Shown in pieces: positions 1-5,052 of a DNA stretch of 6,963 nt (the stretch's first letter is position 1; every line of letters starts with the position of its first letter). Position numbers and translations under genes: made by a program. The DNA comes from an uncultured Synergistales bacterium (GTDB lineage: Bacteria > Synergistota > Synergistia > Synergistales > Aminobacteriaceae), in the NCBI GenBank assembly GCA_937957815.1, contig CALFXN010000163.1, positions 1 to 6,963 of the forward strand. Reading direction: 5' to 3'. Under the pieces are notes generated by a model. It worked only from the letters and a program-made list of their open reading frames with translations. It did not search any database and was not told the origin of the DNA.

Positions 1-26
1 AGATCCAGATCGATTCTCGACAACAC
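1..26 (-). CDS. possible start of fliE (flagellar hook-basal body protein), cut by the window edge
   Basis: After flgC the next gene in this type of flagellar operon is normally fliE. On the minus strand a purine-rich AAGGGGG (38-32) lies 5 nt before a GTG at 26-24. The frame then reads M-L-S-R-I-D-L-D to the edge. Only eight residues are visible, so the product cannot be recognised from sequence. The identification rests on gene order and the plausible ribosome binding site. An ATG at 29-27 in another frame is the alternative start, but it sits only 3 nt from the GGGGG. Confidence is low. Confidence 0.22.
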
Positions 27-53
27 ATGCGCCCCCTTGCCAAAGAATGTTCG

Positions 54-74
54 CGTATCCAGAAAATATTACCA
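54..74 (-). promoter_or_regulatory. candidate extended -10 promoter with weak CodY-like box, upstream of the putative fliE
   Basis: On the minus strand TGG-TAATAT (74-66) resembles an extended -10 element (TGn, then 4 of 6 matches to TATAAT) in a locally AT-rich stretch. No good -35 hexamer sits at 16-18 nt; TTGTAT lies at 20 nt. Overlapping the expected start site, 68-54 reads TATTTTCTGGATACG. This matches 10 of 15 positions of the Bacillus/Lactococcus CodY box AATTTTCWGAAAATT, mostly in one half. Both calls are weak. Confidence 0.25.
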
Positions 75-90
75 CAACACCACGTCGTGA

Positions 91-128
91 AATACAAAGA
101 GGCCCGCCACTGCGGCATTTCGAGCCTC
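91..128 (-). terminator. candidate intrinsic terminator after flgC
   Basis: Read on the minus strand, GAGGC (128-124) pairs with GCCTC (103-99). Inside it CCGC (115-112) pairs with GCGG (107-104) around a 4-nt loop, leaving an asymmetric 8-nt bulge on the 5' side. The hairpin is followed directly by TTTGTATT (98-91). The stem is GC-rich and the tail U-rich, but the bulge weakens it. If real, it would end or attenuate the xerC-to-flgC transcript about 60 nt past the flgC stop. Confidence 0.35.
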
Positions 129-186
129 GTGACGGACCTCCTGTAGTTCTTTTGGCCTACTTTTTAGCGTTTCCCGCTCCGGGACG

Positions 187-600
187 TTACCCCCGAAGGA
201 TATCGAGCGCACCGTTCCACATCGTCTTCGCGGTTTCCGTGACGGCGAGATTCGCCTCATACGCGCGACTCGCGACCATCATATCGGTCATCTCGCGCAC
301 GACGGAGACGTTCGGAAAGGCCACATACCCATCTTCCCGCGCGTCGGGGTGGTCGGGCTGGTAGGCGAGTCTCGGAGCCTGCGGATCTCTGGCGATCGCC
401 GTCACACGCACTCCGCCCATCGGGCCGTCCAGTTCGCGGTCGAGCATCTCCGCAAAAATCGGGACCTTTCGCGTATACGGGCCCCCTTCGGGCGTCCGAG
501 TCGTATTTACGTTCGCGAGATTCGCGGAAATCGTATCCATCCACAGGCGATGAGCCGTCAACGCACTTCCCGCGACATCGATGCTCCGGAAGACTCTCAT
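187..600 (-). CDS. flgC: flagellar basal-body rod protein FlgC
   Basis: FlgC is one of the proximal rod proteins that, with FlgB, FlgF and FliE, connect the MS ring to the distal rod. It is exported by the flagellar type III system and has no signal peptide. The 137 residues match the usual FlgC length. Seen in the sequence: the N-terminal rod/hook motif with ANLANVNTTRTPEGGPYTRK (residues 26-45), which includes the TRTPEGGPY signature that separates FlgC from FlgB. The C-terminal helix VREMTDMMVASRAYEANLAV (101-120) is the conserved hook-basal body C-terminal element. The ATG is 2 nt past the flgB stop, and a GGCGGG lies 8 nt upstream inside flgB, so the two are probably translationally coupled. 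It ends with TAA. No fliE follows immediately, which is unusual; about 160 nt of non-coding sequence comes next. Confidence 0.96.
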   Translation of the reverse strand: MRVFRSIDVAGSALTAHRLWMDTISANLANVNTTRTPEGGPYTRKVPIFAEMLDRELDGPMGGVRVTAIARDPQAPRLAYQPDHPDAREDGYVAFPNVSVVREMTDMMVASRAYEANLAVTETAKTMWNGALDILRG

Positions 601-602
601 CC

Positions 603-1004
603 CTACTGCCCGCCCATCACGGAACGCAACATCGCGCCCTTTCGGGCGAGAAAGCGGCTCAGCGCCGTGTACGACATTCTCGTTTCGGTCAGAACAGCCA
701 TCTCCCGCTCGGGGTCGACAGCGTTTCCGTCGAGACGGTACGGTTCATCGGAAACGCGCGTCTCCGTCGGAACGACATCGTCGACCGCAAGCGGCCCTGA
801 GGGGATGTGGGAGCGGTCGGTGACAATCATCGGTAATTTCGACGGGCCGTTGATCACTTCCCGCAGTTCCTCCTCGAACGACACCTTCCGGCGTGCGTAG
901 GCGGGCGTATTCGCATTCGCGATATTCTTCGACGTGGACTCAAGTATTCGGGAGAGTCCCTGCATTCCCTTCCCGAGAACCGACATTGTCATATCTCCAT
1001 ACAT
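603..1004 (-). CDS. flgB: flagellar basal-body rod protein FlgB
   Basis: FlgB is a proximal rod subunit of the flagellar basal body, secreted through the flagellar export gate. The ORF gives 133 residues, normal for the family. The N-terminal rod motif is STSKNIANANTPAYARRKVS (residues 23-42), where the common NTPGY is NTPAY. The C-terminal half has DGNAVDPEREMAVLTETRMS (92-111) and then YTALSRFLARKGAML, the typical FlgB C-terminal helix. The chosen ATG (1004) has a strong GGGAGGG (1018-1012) 7 nt upstream; two further Met codons at residues 5 and 7 have no better site. It lies 67 nt after codY and 2 nt before flgC. A sigma-28-like element sits in the codY-flgB gap, so it may be transcribed both from that element and by read-through from the cod operon. 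Identification is firm. Confidence 0.95.
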   Translation of the reverse strand: MYGDMTMSVLGKGMQGLSRILESTSKNIANANTPAYARRKVSFEEELREVINGPSKLPMIVTDRSHIPSGPLAVDDVVPTETRVSDEPYRLDGNAVDPEREMAVLTETRMSYTALSRFLARKGAMLRSVMGGQ

Positions 1005-1036
1005 CTACGCACCCTCCCTTCGACGCCTCGTTTCCT

Positions 1037-1064
1037 TTTTCGGCAGACATCGCCCGCAGCTTGA
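1037..1064 (-). promoter_or_regulatory. candidate sigma-28-type flagellar promoter upstream of flgB
   Basis: In the codY-flgB gap the minus strand reads TCAA (1064-1061), 16 nt, then GCCGAAAA (1044-1037). The sigma-28/sigma-D consensus is TAAA, about 15 nt, GCCGATAA. The -10 part matches 7 of 8 and the -35 part 3 of 4. The expected start would leave a leader of roughly 25-30 nt with the flgB ribosome binding site at its end. The match is short and could be chance; early rod genes are often not sigma-28 dependent. Confidence 0.3.
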
Positions 1065-1071
1065 GGAAATT

Positions 1072-1905
1072 TCAGTCCCGCGCACCGATCCCGAGTTCCT
1101 CGACAAAGAGCGGACTCAGAATCTTGATGAATGTCCCCTTCATTCCGAGGCTGCGGCTCTCGATGATCCCGGCGCTTTCCAGTTTTCTGAGAGCGTTGAC
1201 GATGACGCTCCGCGTGACGCCCACCCGGTCGGCGACCTTGCTCGCGATGACGACCCCCTCGCTGCCGTTCAGTTCGGTGATGATGTGTTTCACCGATTCG
1301 ACCTCCGAATACGACAGCGCCCTCATGGCCATCTGGACGACGAGCCGCTCTCTCGCGCGTTCTTCGATGGTCCGCGTCCTGTCGTGGAGGATTTCGATGC
1401 CGACGAGGGTTGCGAGATACTCGGCAAGCACGAGATCCTTGACGTAGAACGGTTTGAAGAACCGGGCGAGGAAGAGCGTCCCGAGACGTTCCGCCGATCC
1501 GTAGATCGGAACGTAGAGAAGATGTTTTTCCGGCCCGGTTTCGTCGCTCTGGTCGTCGAACAGATACGCGTCGCTGTCGCTCAGGATGGATTCCCTGTGC
1601 TGGTTCGCCTTCTCGACGAACGATTCCGGCATATACCCCTTGTCGAGAAATTGCGCGAGCTGTTCGGAATGATATTCGCTCACCCAGGAATACCCCAGTA
1701 TCTTGCCTTCCCTGTTGATGATGTACACGTTTGCCGTGGAGAAATCGCACAGAAGCTTCGCGAGCTTCGCGTAATCCGGCTTCGTTCCCTCCCGTCGACT
1801 CTGGAGTGCCCTTCCGACCTGTCTTGTCTTGTCAAGAAGGTCTTTCATCGACGGGTCTTCGACGATGACTGACGGTATATCGATCGAATCGTTTCCCTTT
1901 TTCAT
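1072..1905 (-). CDS. codY: CodY, global nutrient-sensing transcriptional regulator
   Basis: CodY is a cytoplasmic DNA-binding repressor/activator that in Firmicutes senses branched-chain amino acids and GTP and controls amino-acid metabolism, motility and virulence. The 277 residues comprise an N-terminal GAF-like effector domain (about 22-170), a linker helix rich in Glu/Arg (175-190) and a C-terminal winged helix. The recognition region ASKVADRVGVTRSVIVNALR (221-240) and following LESAGIIESRSLGMKGT (242-258) are almost identical to B. subtilis CodY. The start is the ATG at 1905, with AGGAGGG (1920-1914) 8 nt before it; an in-frame ATG 8 codons further up lies above this site and is rejected. 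The protein begins with about 18 residues not present in the 259-residue B. subtilis protein. The ligand pocket differs: by hand alignment, B. subtilis Arg61 is Gln82 here and Thr96 is Tyr114. It is the last gene of the xerC-hslV-hslU-codY set. Confidence 0.95.
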   Translation of the reverse strand: MKKGNDSIDIPSVIVEDPSMKDLLDKTRQVGRALQSRREGTKPDYAKLAKLLCDFSTANVYIINREGKILGYSWVSEYHSEQLAQFLDKGYMPESFVEKANQHRESILSDSDAYLFDDQSDETGPEKHLLYVPIYGSAERLGTLFLARFFKPFYVKDLVLAEYLATLVGIEILHDRTRTIEERARERLVVQMAMRALSYSEVESVKHIITELNGSEGVVIASKVADRVGVTRSVIVNALRKLESAGIIESRSLGMKGTFIKILSPLFVEELGIGARD

Positions 1906-1913
1906 GCTACGTT

Positions 1914-1936
1914 CCCTCCTCATGCGCATGGCGCAC
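1914..1936 (-). promoter_or_regulatory. codY ribosome binding site with adjacent small hairpin
   Basis: The codY Shine-Dalgarno AGGAGGG (1920-1914) decides the start codon. One nucleotide upstream the minus strand can fold GTGCGC (1936-1931), CAT loop, GCGCAT (1927-1922), with one G-U pair at the base. The overlapping 10-nt CATGCGCATG (1921-1930) is a perfect DNA palindrome. The hairpin abuts but does not cover the Shine-Dalgarno, so any effect on translation is speculative. Confidence 0.4.
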
Positions 1937-1967
1937 GGTATTTGTACGTTATGGATAACGACGGAAC

Positions 1968-3386
1968 CTACAGGAGGTACCGTCGGACATCGCTGTCGCT
2001 GATGAGCGGAGTCAGGCGGCTGCGGACCTCGGCTTCGCCGATCACGATCCGCTCCCCCTTCCGCTCGGGCGCCGTGAAGCTGATTTCATCGAGAAGATAC
2101 TCGATCATCGTGTGAAGCCTCCGTGCGCCGATGTTTTCCATCTCCGCGTTCATCCGCTCGGCAAGGGTCGCGATCTCGCGGATGGCTTCCCCGTCGAATT
2201 CGAGAGTCACGTCTTCGACGCCGAGGAGCGCCTGATACTGCCGGATCAGACTGTTTTCGGGCTCGACGAGAATCTTCGCCAGGTCGTCGCAGCTCAGGGG
2301 TTGAAGCTCCACGCGAATCGGAAAACGCCCCTGAAGTTCCGGCACGAGATCCGAAGGCTTCACCGAAGAGAACGCCCCAGCGGCGATGAAAAGCATGTGA
2401 TCCGTTGTCACGGGGCCATATTTCGTCTGTACGGCCGTTCCCTCGACGATCGGCAGGAGATCTCTCTGGACGCCTTCCCTGCTCACATCGGGGCCGGATC
2501 CGCCGCCACCCCGCGCGACGATCTTGTCGATCTCGTCGAGAAACACGATCCCCTCCTCCTGCGCCGTTTCGAGAGCCTCGCGCGTTACGGAATCCATATC
2601 GATAAGCTTTTCAGCCTCTTCGGCCTGGAGCATCCGCTTCGCGTCCGAGACGCTCACGCGTCGCTTCTTCGTCTTTTTCGGGAGCAGATTTCCGAGCATC
2701 TCGCCGATGTTGATTCCCATGGAGTCCATTCCGGCGCCTCCAAGAAGAGGGATCGCCATACCAGAGGACTCGGAGACCTCCACTTCGACCTCGCGGTCGT
2801 CCAGCTTTCCCGCACGAAGCAACGAGAGAAGCTTCTGCCGGGTTCCCTCGCGGAGACGTTCGTCCTCTTCGGTCGTCTCCGGTTCCTCGGGTTCCTGTCC
2901 GCCGCCGGTGAACGCGCGCAGGAATTCCGGAACGCGGGCTTTTTTTTCCGGGCGCGGAAGGAGGATATCGCCGATCCGCTGTTCCGCGCGTTCCGATGCC
3001 GGAATCTGGACCTCCTCGATCCTTCGTTTCTTGACCATCGCGACAGCCGCGTCCGTCAATTCCCGGACGATGGATTCGACGTCGCGTCCGACATACCCGA
3101 CTTCGGTGAATTTCGTGGCCTCGACCTTTACGAACGGAGCGTTCACGAGATCCGCAAGCCGTCGCGCGATCTCGGTCTTTCCGACTCCCGTCGGACCGAC
3201 CATCAGGATATTCTTCGGCATGATCTCCCTGGCGATCTCGTCGGAGAGCGCCCTGCGACGCATTCTGTTCCTGAGCGCGATCGCGACGGCTCGCTTCGCG
3301 CCGCCCTGCCCGACGACATAGCGGTCGAGGTAAGCCATGATCTCACGCGGGGTGAGCCCGTACGCTCCCTGTTCGAGCTGCGTCAT
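1968..3386 (-). CDS. hslU: HslU (ClpY), ATPase subunit of the HslUV protease
   Basis: HslU is the AAA+ unfoldase that feeds substrates into the HslV peptidase; it is the equivalent of B. subtilis ClpY/CodX. The 472 residues show Walker A GPTGVGKT (64-71), pore loop GYVGRD (97-102), Walker B IVFLDEID (280-287), the arginine-finger segment [11 protein letters not shown] (351-361) and sensor-2 [10 protein letters not shown] (420-429). The intermediate (I) domain lies between about 110 and 240 and carries an acidic, low-complexity insert (162-182). The C-terminus ends RRYLL, the kind of tail that docks into HslV. The start is the ATG at 3386, which overlaps the hslV stop as ATGA, with GGAGG (3401-3397) 10 nt upstream. 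The open frame continues upstream to 3662 but that part is hslV read out of frame. An A8 tract at 2947-2940 encodes Glu-Lys-Lys without breaking the frame. Confidence 0.97.
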   Translation of the reverse strand: MTQLEQGAYGLTPREIMAYLDRYVVGQGGAKRAVAIALRNRMRRRALSDEIAREIMPKNILMVGPTGVGKTEIARRLADLVNAPFVKVEATKFTEVGYVGRDVESIVRELTDAAVAMVKKRRIEEVQIPASERAEQRIGDILLPRPEKKARVPEFLRAFTGGGQEPEEPETTEEDERLREGTRQKLLSLLRAGKLDDREVEVEVSESSGMAIPLLGGAGMDSMGINIGEMLGNLLPKKTKKRRVSVSDAKRMLQAEEAEKLIDMDSVTREALETAQEEGIVFLDEIDKIVARGGGGSGPDVSREGVQRDLLPIVEGTAVQTKYGPVTTDHMLFIAAGAFSSVKPSDLVPELQGRFPIRVELQPLSCDDLAKILVEPENSLIRQYQALLGVEDVTLEFDGEAIREIATLAERMNAEMENIGARRLHTMIEYLLDEISFTAPERKGERIVIGEAEVRSRLTPLISDSDVRRYLL

Positions 3387-3916
3387 TCGCCGATCGCCTC
3401 CACCGAAATGACATTGTCGGTGTAGATACAGATCTCCGAGGCTATCTCGATGGCCCTCCGGGCGATCCTCGACGGAACCCATTCCGAGGCTTCGAGAAGC
3501 GCGCGCGCCGCGGCGAGAGCGAAACCGGATCCTGATCCGATCGAAGCCGTGTCGTTTTCCGGTTCGAGAACGTCCCCCGCGCCGTAAAGCAACAACGTGC
3601 TCCGCGCGTCGGCGACGAGAAGCATCGCCTCGAGACGTCTGAGCGTACGATCCGTCCGCCACTCCTTGACCATGGCCACGGCGGATCGCGTCAGATCGCC
3701 GCTGTTCTCTTCGAGCCGGTTTTCGAACCGCTCGAGCAGCGTCATCGCATCCGCAGTGCTTCCCGCAAACCCCGCGAGCACCGACCCTTTGTACAACCGG
3801 CGCACCTTTTTGGCGCCGGCCTTGATGATCTGCGTCCCGAACGTGACCTGGCCGTCTCCGGCCATGGCCACCGCGTTTCCGCGCCGGACGCAGACGATCG
3901 TCGTTCCCTCGAACAT
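3383..3916 (-). CDS. hslV: HslV (ClpQ), peptidase subunit of the HslUV protease
   Basis: HslV is the proteasome-like threonine peptidase that forms two hexameric rings capped by HslU. The 177-residue product starts [13 protein letters not shown]. By family knowledge the propeptide MFEG would be removed to expose Thr5 as the catalytic N-terminal nucleophile. Other conserved elements are AGDGQVTFG (residues 19-27, Asp21 = mature Asp17), KKVRRLY (36-42, Lys37 = mature Lys33), [11 protein letters not shown] (47-57), KEWRTDR (84-90) and [16 protein letters not shown] (126-141). This is the Thr type, unlike the Ser-type B. subtilis CodW. The ATG is 3 nt after the xerC stop, and its GAAGGGG ribosome binding site lies inside the last xerC codons. 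The stop overlaps the hslU ATG. Tight coupling supports stoichiometric production of both subunits. Confidence 0.97.
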   Translation of the reverse strand: MFEGTTIVCVRRGNAVAMAGDGQVTFGTQIIKAGAKKVRRLYKGSVLAGFAGSTADAMTLLERFENRLEENSGDLTRSAVAMVKEWRTDRTLRRLEAMLLVADARSTLLLYGAGDVLEPENDTASIGSGSGFALAAARALLEASEWVPSRIARRAIEIASEICIYTDNVISVEAIGE

Positions 3917-3919
3917 TCC

Positions 3920-4840
3920 CTAATCCCCTTCCTTCGCACGAGGATGAGCTCTGATGTAGCTTTCCCTCAGGCGATCGGCGGTCACCGTCACATACCGTTG
4001 CGTCGTGACGATCGATTCATGTCCCAGAAGCTCCTGAAGCACCCGGATCGAAGCGCCTCCTTCGAGCATGTGCGTCGCGTAGCTGTGTCGCAGGACGTGC
4101 GGCGTCACCCCGGGGATGCCGGCCTTCAGGGCGGCGCGATCGACGATCCGGGCGACCGTCCTGACGGTCATCGGAGAATCCCCTTTGCCGGGAAAGACGA
4201 AAGTCGCCCCCGGAATGTCGGGAAGATCCCTTCCCTGCGACAGGCATGAGCATTCCCGCTTCCACAGTTCCAGAGAACAAACGGCGTACCGTCCCATCGG
4301 AACCATCCGCTCCTTGTCTCCCTTGCCGAGAATACGCAACCATCGCTCCCCGAGATCGACCGCATCCCATGTGAGCCCGACGACTTCAGCGATACGCAAC
4401 CCGCATCCGTACAACAACTCAAGAACGGCGGAGTCCCTCGCCGCATGATCGTCCTCCGGAACGGCCTCGACAAGACGCTTCGCGTCCCCGCGCGAAAGAG
4501 CCCTCGGCAATCGTCCGGGGAGCCTTGGCCCCCGGACGCTCGCGCTCGGATCGACCTTGAGTTCCTGTCGCTCGACGAGAAAGGAGCACAGGCTCCGTAT
4601 GGTCGAAAGTTTCCGCGCCGCCGATGTCTTCGCATACCCGTACCCGACGAGATCGCGGAGGAAACTCCGTATGATCCGCGAGTCCACGTCCCGCATCGAC
4701 GAAACGCCTCTTGCGACCGCATACTCGACGAATTGCGAGAGATCGATCGAGTAATTCGCGACCGTATGCCCGGAAGCGTTCCGTGCGAAGCGCAACGTAT
4801 CAAGAAAGCAATCCACCGAAGCTGATAACTGTTCTGGCAT
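3920..4840 (-). CDS. xerC: XerC-type tyrosine recombinase (CodV equivalent)
   Basis: This is a tyrosine site-specific recombinase of the Xer family, which with XerD resolves chromosome dimers at dif near the terminus with FtsK. Its 306 residues match the family length. The N-terminal SAM-like core-binding domain (about 5-95) includes HTVANYSIDLSQFVEYA (25-41). The catalytic domain shows all six active-site residues: Arg149 in GCGLRIAEVVGL, Lys173 in GKGDKERMVP, His248 and Arg251 in HVLRHSYATHML, His274 in LLGHESIVTTQRY, and the nucleophile Tyr283. The gene is in the place of B. subtilis codV, first of the cod operon, so xerC is preferred over xerD. An integrase of a mobile element is unlikely because no attachment site or other mobile genes are seen. 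The ATG at 4840 has no close ribosome binding site (AAGGTG is 13 nt away) and lies 6 nt after a -10 element. Confidence 0.9.
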   Translation of the reverse strand: MPEQLSASVDCFLDTLRFARNASGHTVANYSIDLSQFVEYAVARGVSSMRDVDSRIIRSFLRDLVGYGYAKTSAARKLSTIRSLCSFLVERQELKVDPSASVRGPRLPGRLPRALSRGDAKRLVEAVPEDDHAARDSAVLELLYGCGLRIAEVVGLTWDAVDLGERWLRILGKGDKERMVPMGRYAVCSLELWKRECSCLSQGRDLPDIPGATFVFPGKGDSPMTVRTVARIVDRAALKAGIPGVTPHVLRHSYATHMLEGGASIRVLQELLGHESIVTTQRYVTVTADRLRESYIRAHPRAKEGD

Positions 4841-4846
4841 GACAAT

Positions 4847-4876
4847 ATTTTAGCACCTTTTTCTAGACTCTAGCAA
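4847..4876 (-). promoter_or_regulatory. promoter of the xerC-hslV-hslU-codY operon
   Basis: On the minus strand TTGCTA (4876-4871) is followed after 18 nt by TAAAAT (4852-4847), which is preceded by TGC (4855-4853) and so forms an extended -10. The -10 matches 5 of 6 and the -35 matches 4 of 6 of the sigma-70/sigma-A consensus. It lies in an AT-rich stretch of an otherwise GC-rich window and directly before the first gene of the operon. The predicted start, about 7 nt after the -10, falls at or next to the A of the xerC ATG. This is the same place as the cod operon promoter of Bacillus. Confidence 0.6.
4863..4873. promoter_or_regulatory. 11-nt inverted repeat between -35 and -10
   Basis: CTAGACTCTAG is a perfect dyad with an unpaired central base (5-1-5). 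It covers the inner half of the -35 hexamer and the first part of the spacer of the xerC promoter, where a bound protein would block RNA polymerase. No regulator for this sequence is recognised. Confidence 0.4.
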
Positions 4877-4890
4877 CTTTTCAAAAGAAT
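4876..4890. promoter_or_regulatory. candidate CodY box overlapping the xerC promoter -35
   Basis: ACTTTTCAAAAGAAT matches AATTTTCWGAAAATT at 11 of 15 positions (mismatches at positions 2, 9, 12 and 14). Its core CTTTTCAAAAG (4877-4887) is a perfect 5-1-5 dyad. It touches the outer end of the -35 hexamer. The recognition helix of the encoded CodY is almost the same as in B. subtilis, so a similar target motif is expected. This is inference from motif and position only. Confidence 0.42.
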
Positions 4891-4993
4891 GGAATTTATC
4901 GCGATCGCGGAATACGTGCATATCCGCGCTTCGTCCGTGGAAAACCGTTGTCGATATCCTTTTTCCCGGGAAATTCCTGTCCGAGCGCTCCCG

Positions 4994-5032
4994 AAGAAAA
5001 GGAAGCGTGCCTCTGAGGGAGAGATGCGCTTC
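4994..5032 (-). terminator. weak terminator candidate after trmFO
   Basis: On the minus strand GAAGCG (5032-5027) pairs with CGCTTC (5007-5002) across a 19-nt loop, in which CTCT and AGAG can form a second small stem. The tail is CC (5001, then 5000 onward) TTTTCTT. The six-pair stem with a long loop is weak, so this is either a poor terminator or an attenuating structure about 20 nt after the trmFO stop. The 212-base trmFO-xerC gap holds no convincing gene; a 23-codon frame ending within the xerC -10 lacks a ribosome binding site. Confidence 0.3.
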
Positions 5033-5052
5033 GCTGCGGGAGGCGCGTATGT

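Noticed and set aside
1..118. Minus-strand frame starting M-P-Q-W-R in the flgC downstream region
   Set aside because: Its start lies in the terminator-like hairpin, the composition is rich in Cys and Trp, and it does not resemble FliE or any family I know.
934..1872. 312-codon plus-strand open frame opposite codY
   Set aside because: It is a shadow of codY running into the flgB region; codY itself shows family motifs over its full length.
1906..1929. codY start 8 codons upstream (ATG at 1929)
   Set aside because: The strong Shine-Dalgarno at 1920-1914 lies downstream of that ATG and is correctly spaced for the ATG at 1905.
2112..3425. 437-codon plus-strand open frame opposite hslU
   Set aside because: It is the antisense shadow of a well-supported hslU. 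Its product is rich in Arg, Asp and His without any recognisable domain, as expected for reverse frames of GC-rich genes.
3387..3662. Upstream extension of hslU by 92 codons to an ATG at 3662
   Set aside because: The extension is hslV read in another frame. The ATG at 3386 gives the usual HslU N-terminus and has an ATGA overlap with hslV.
3920..4840. Tyrosine recombinase as a sign of an integrated mobile element
   Set aside because: The gene sits in the conserved cod operon position and has XerC length and motifs. No attachment repeats, tRNA genes or other mobile genes are present.
4850..4921. 23-codon frame (M-H-V-F-R-D...) before xerC as a leader peptide
   Set aside because: It has no ribosome binding site, and its stop codon falls inside the xerC -10 element, so it would need transcription from further upstream. 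It has no regulatory codon bias.
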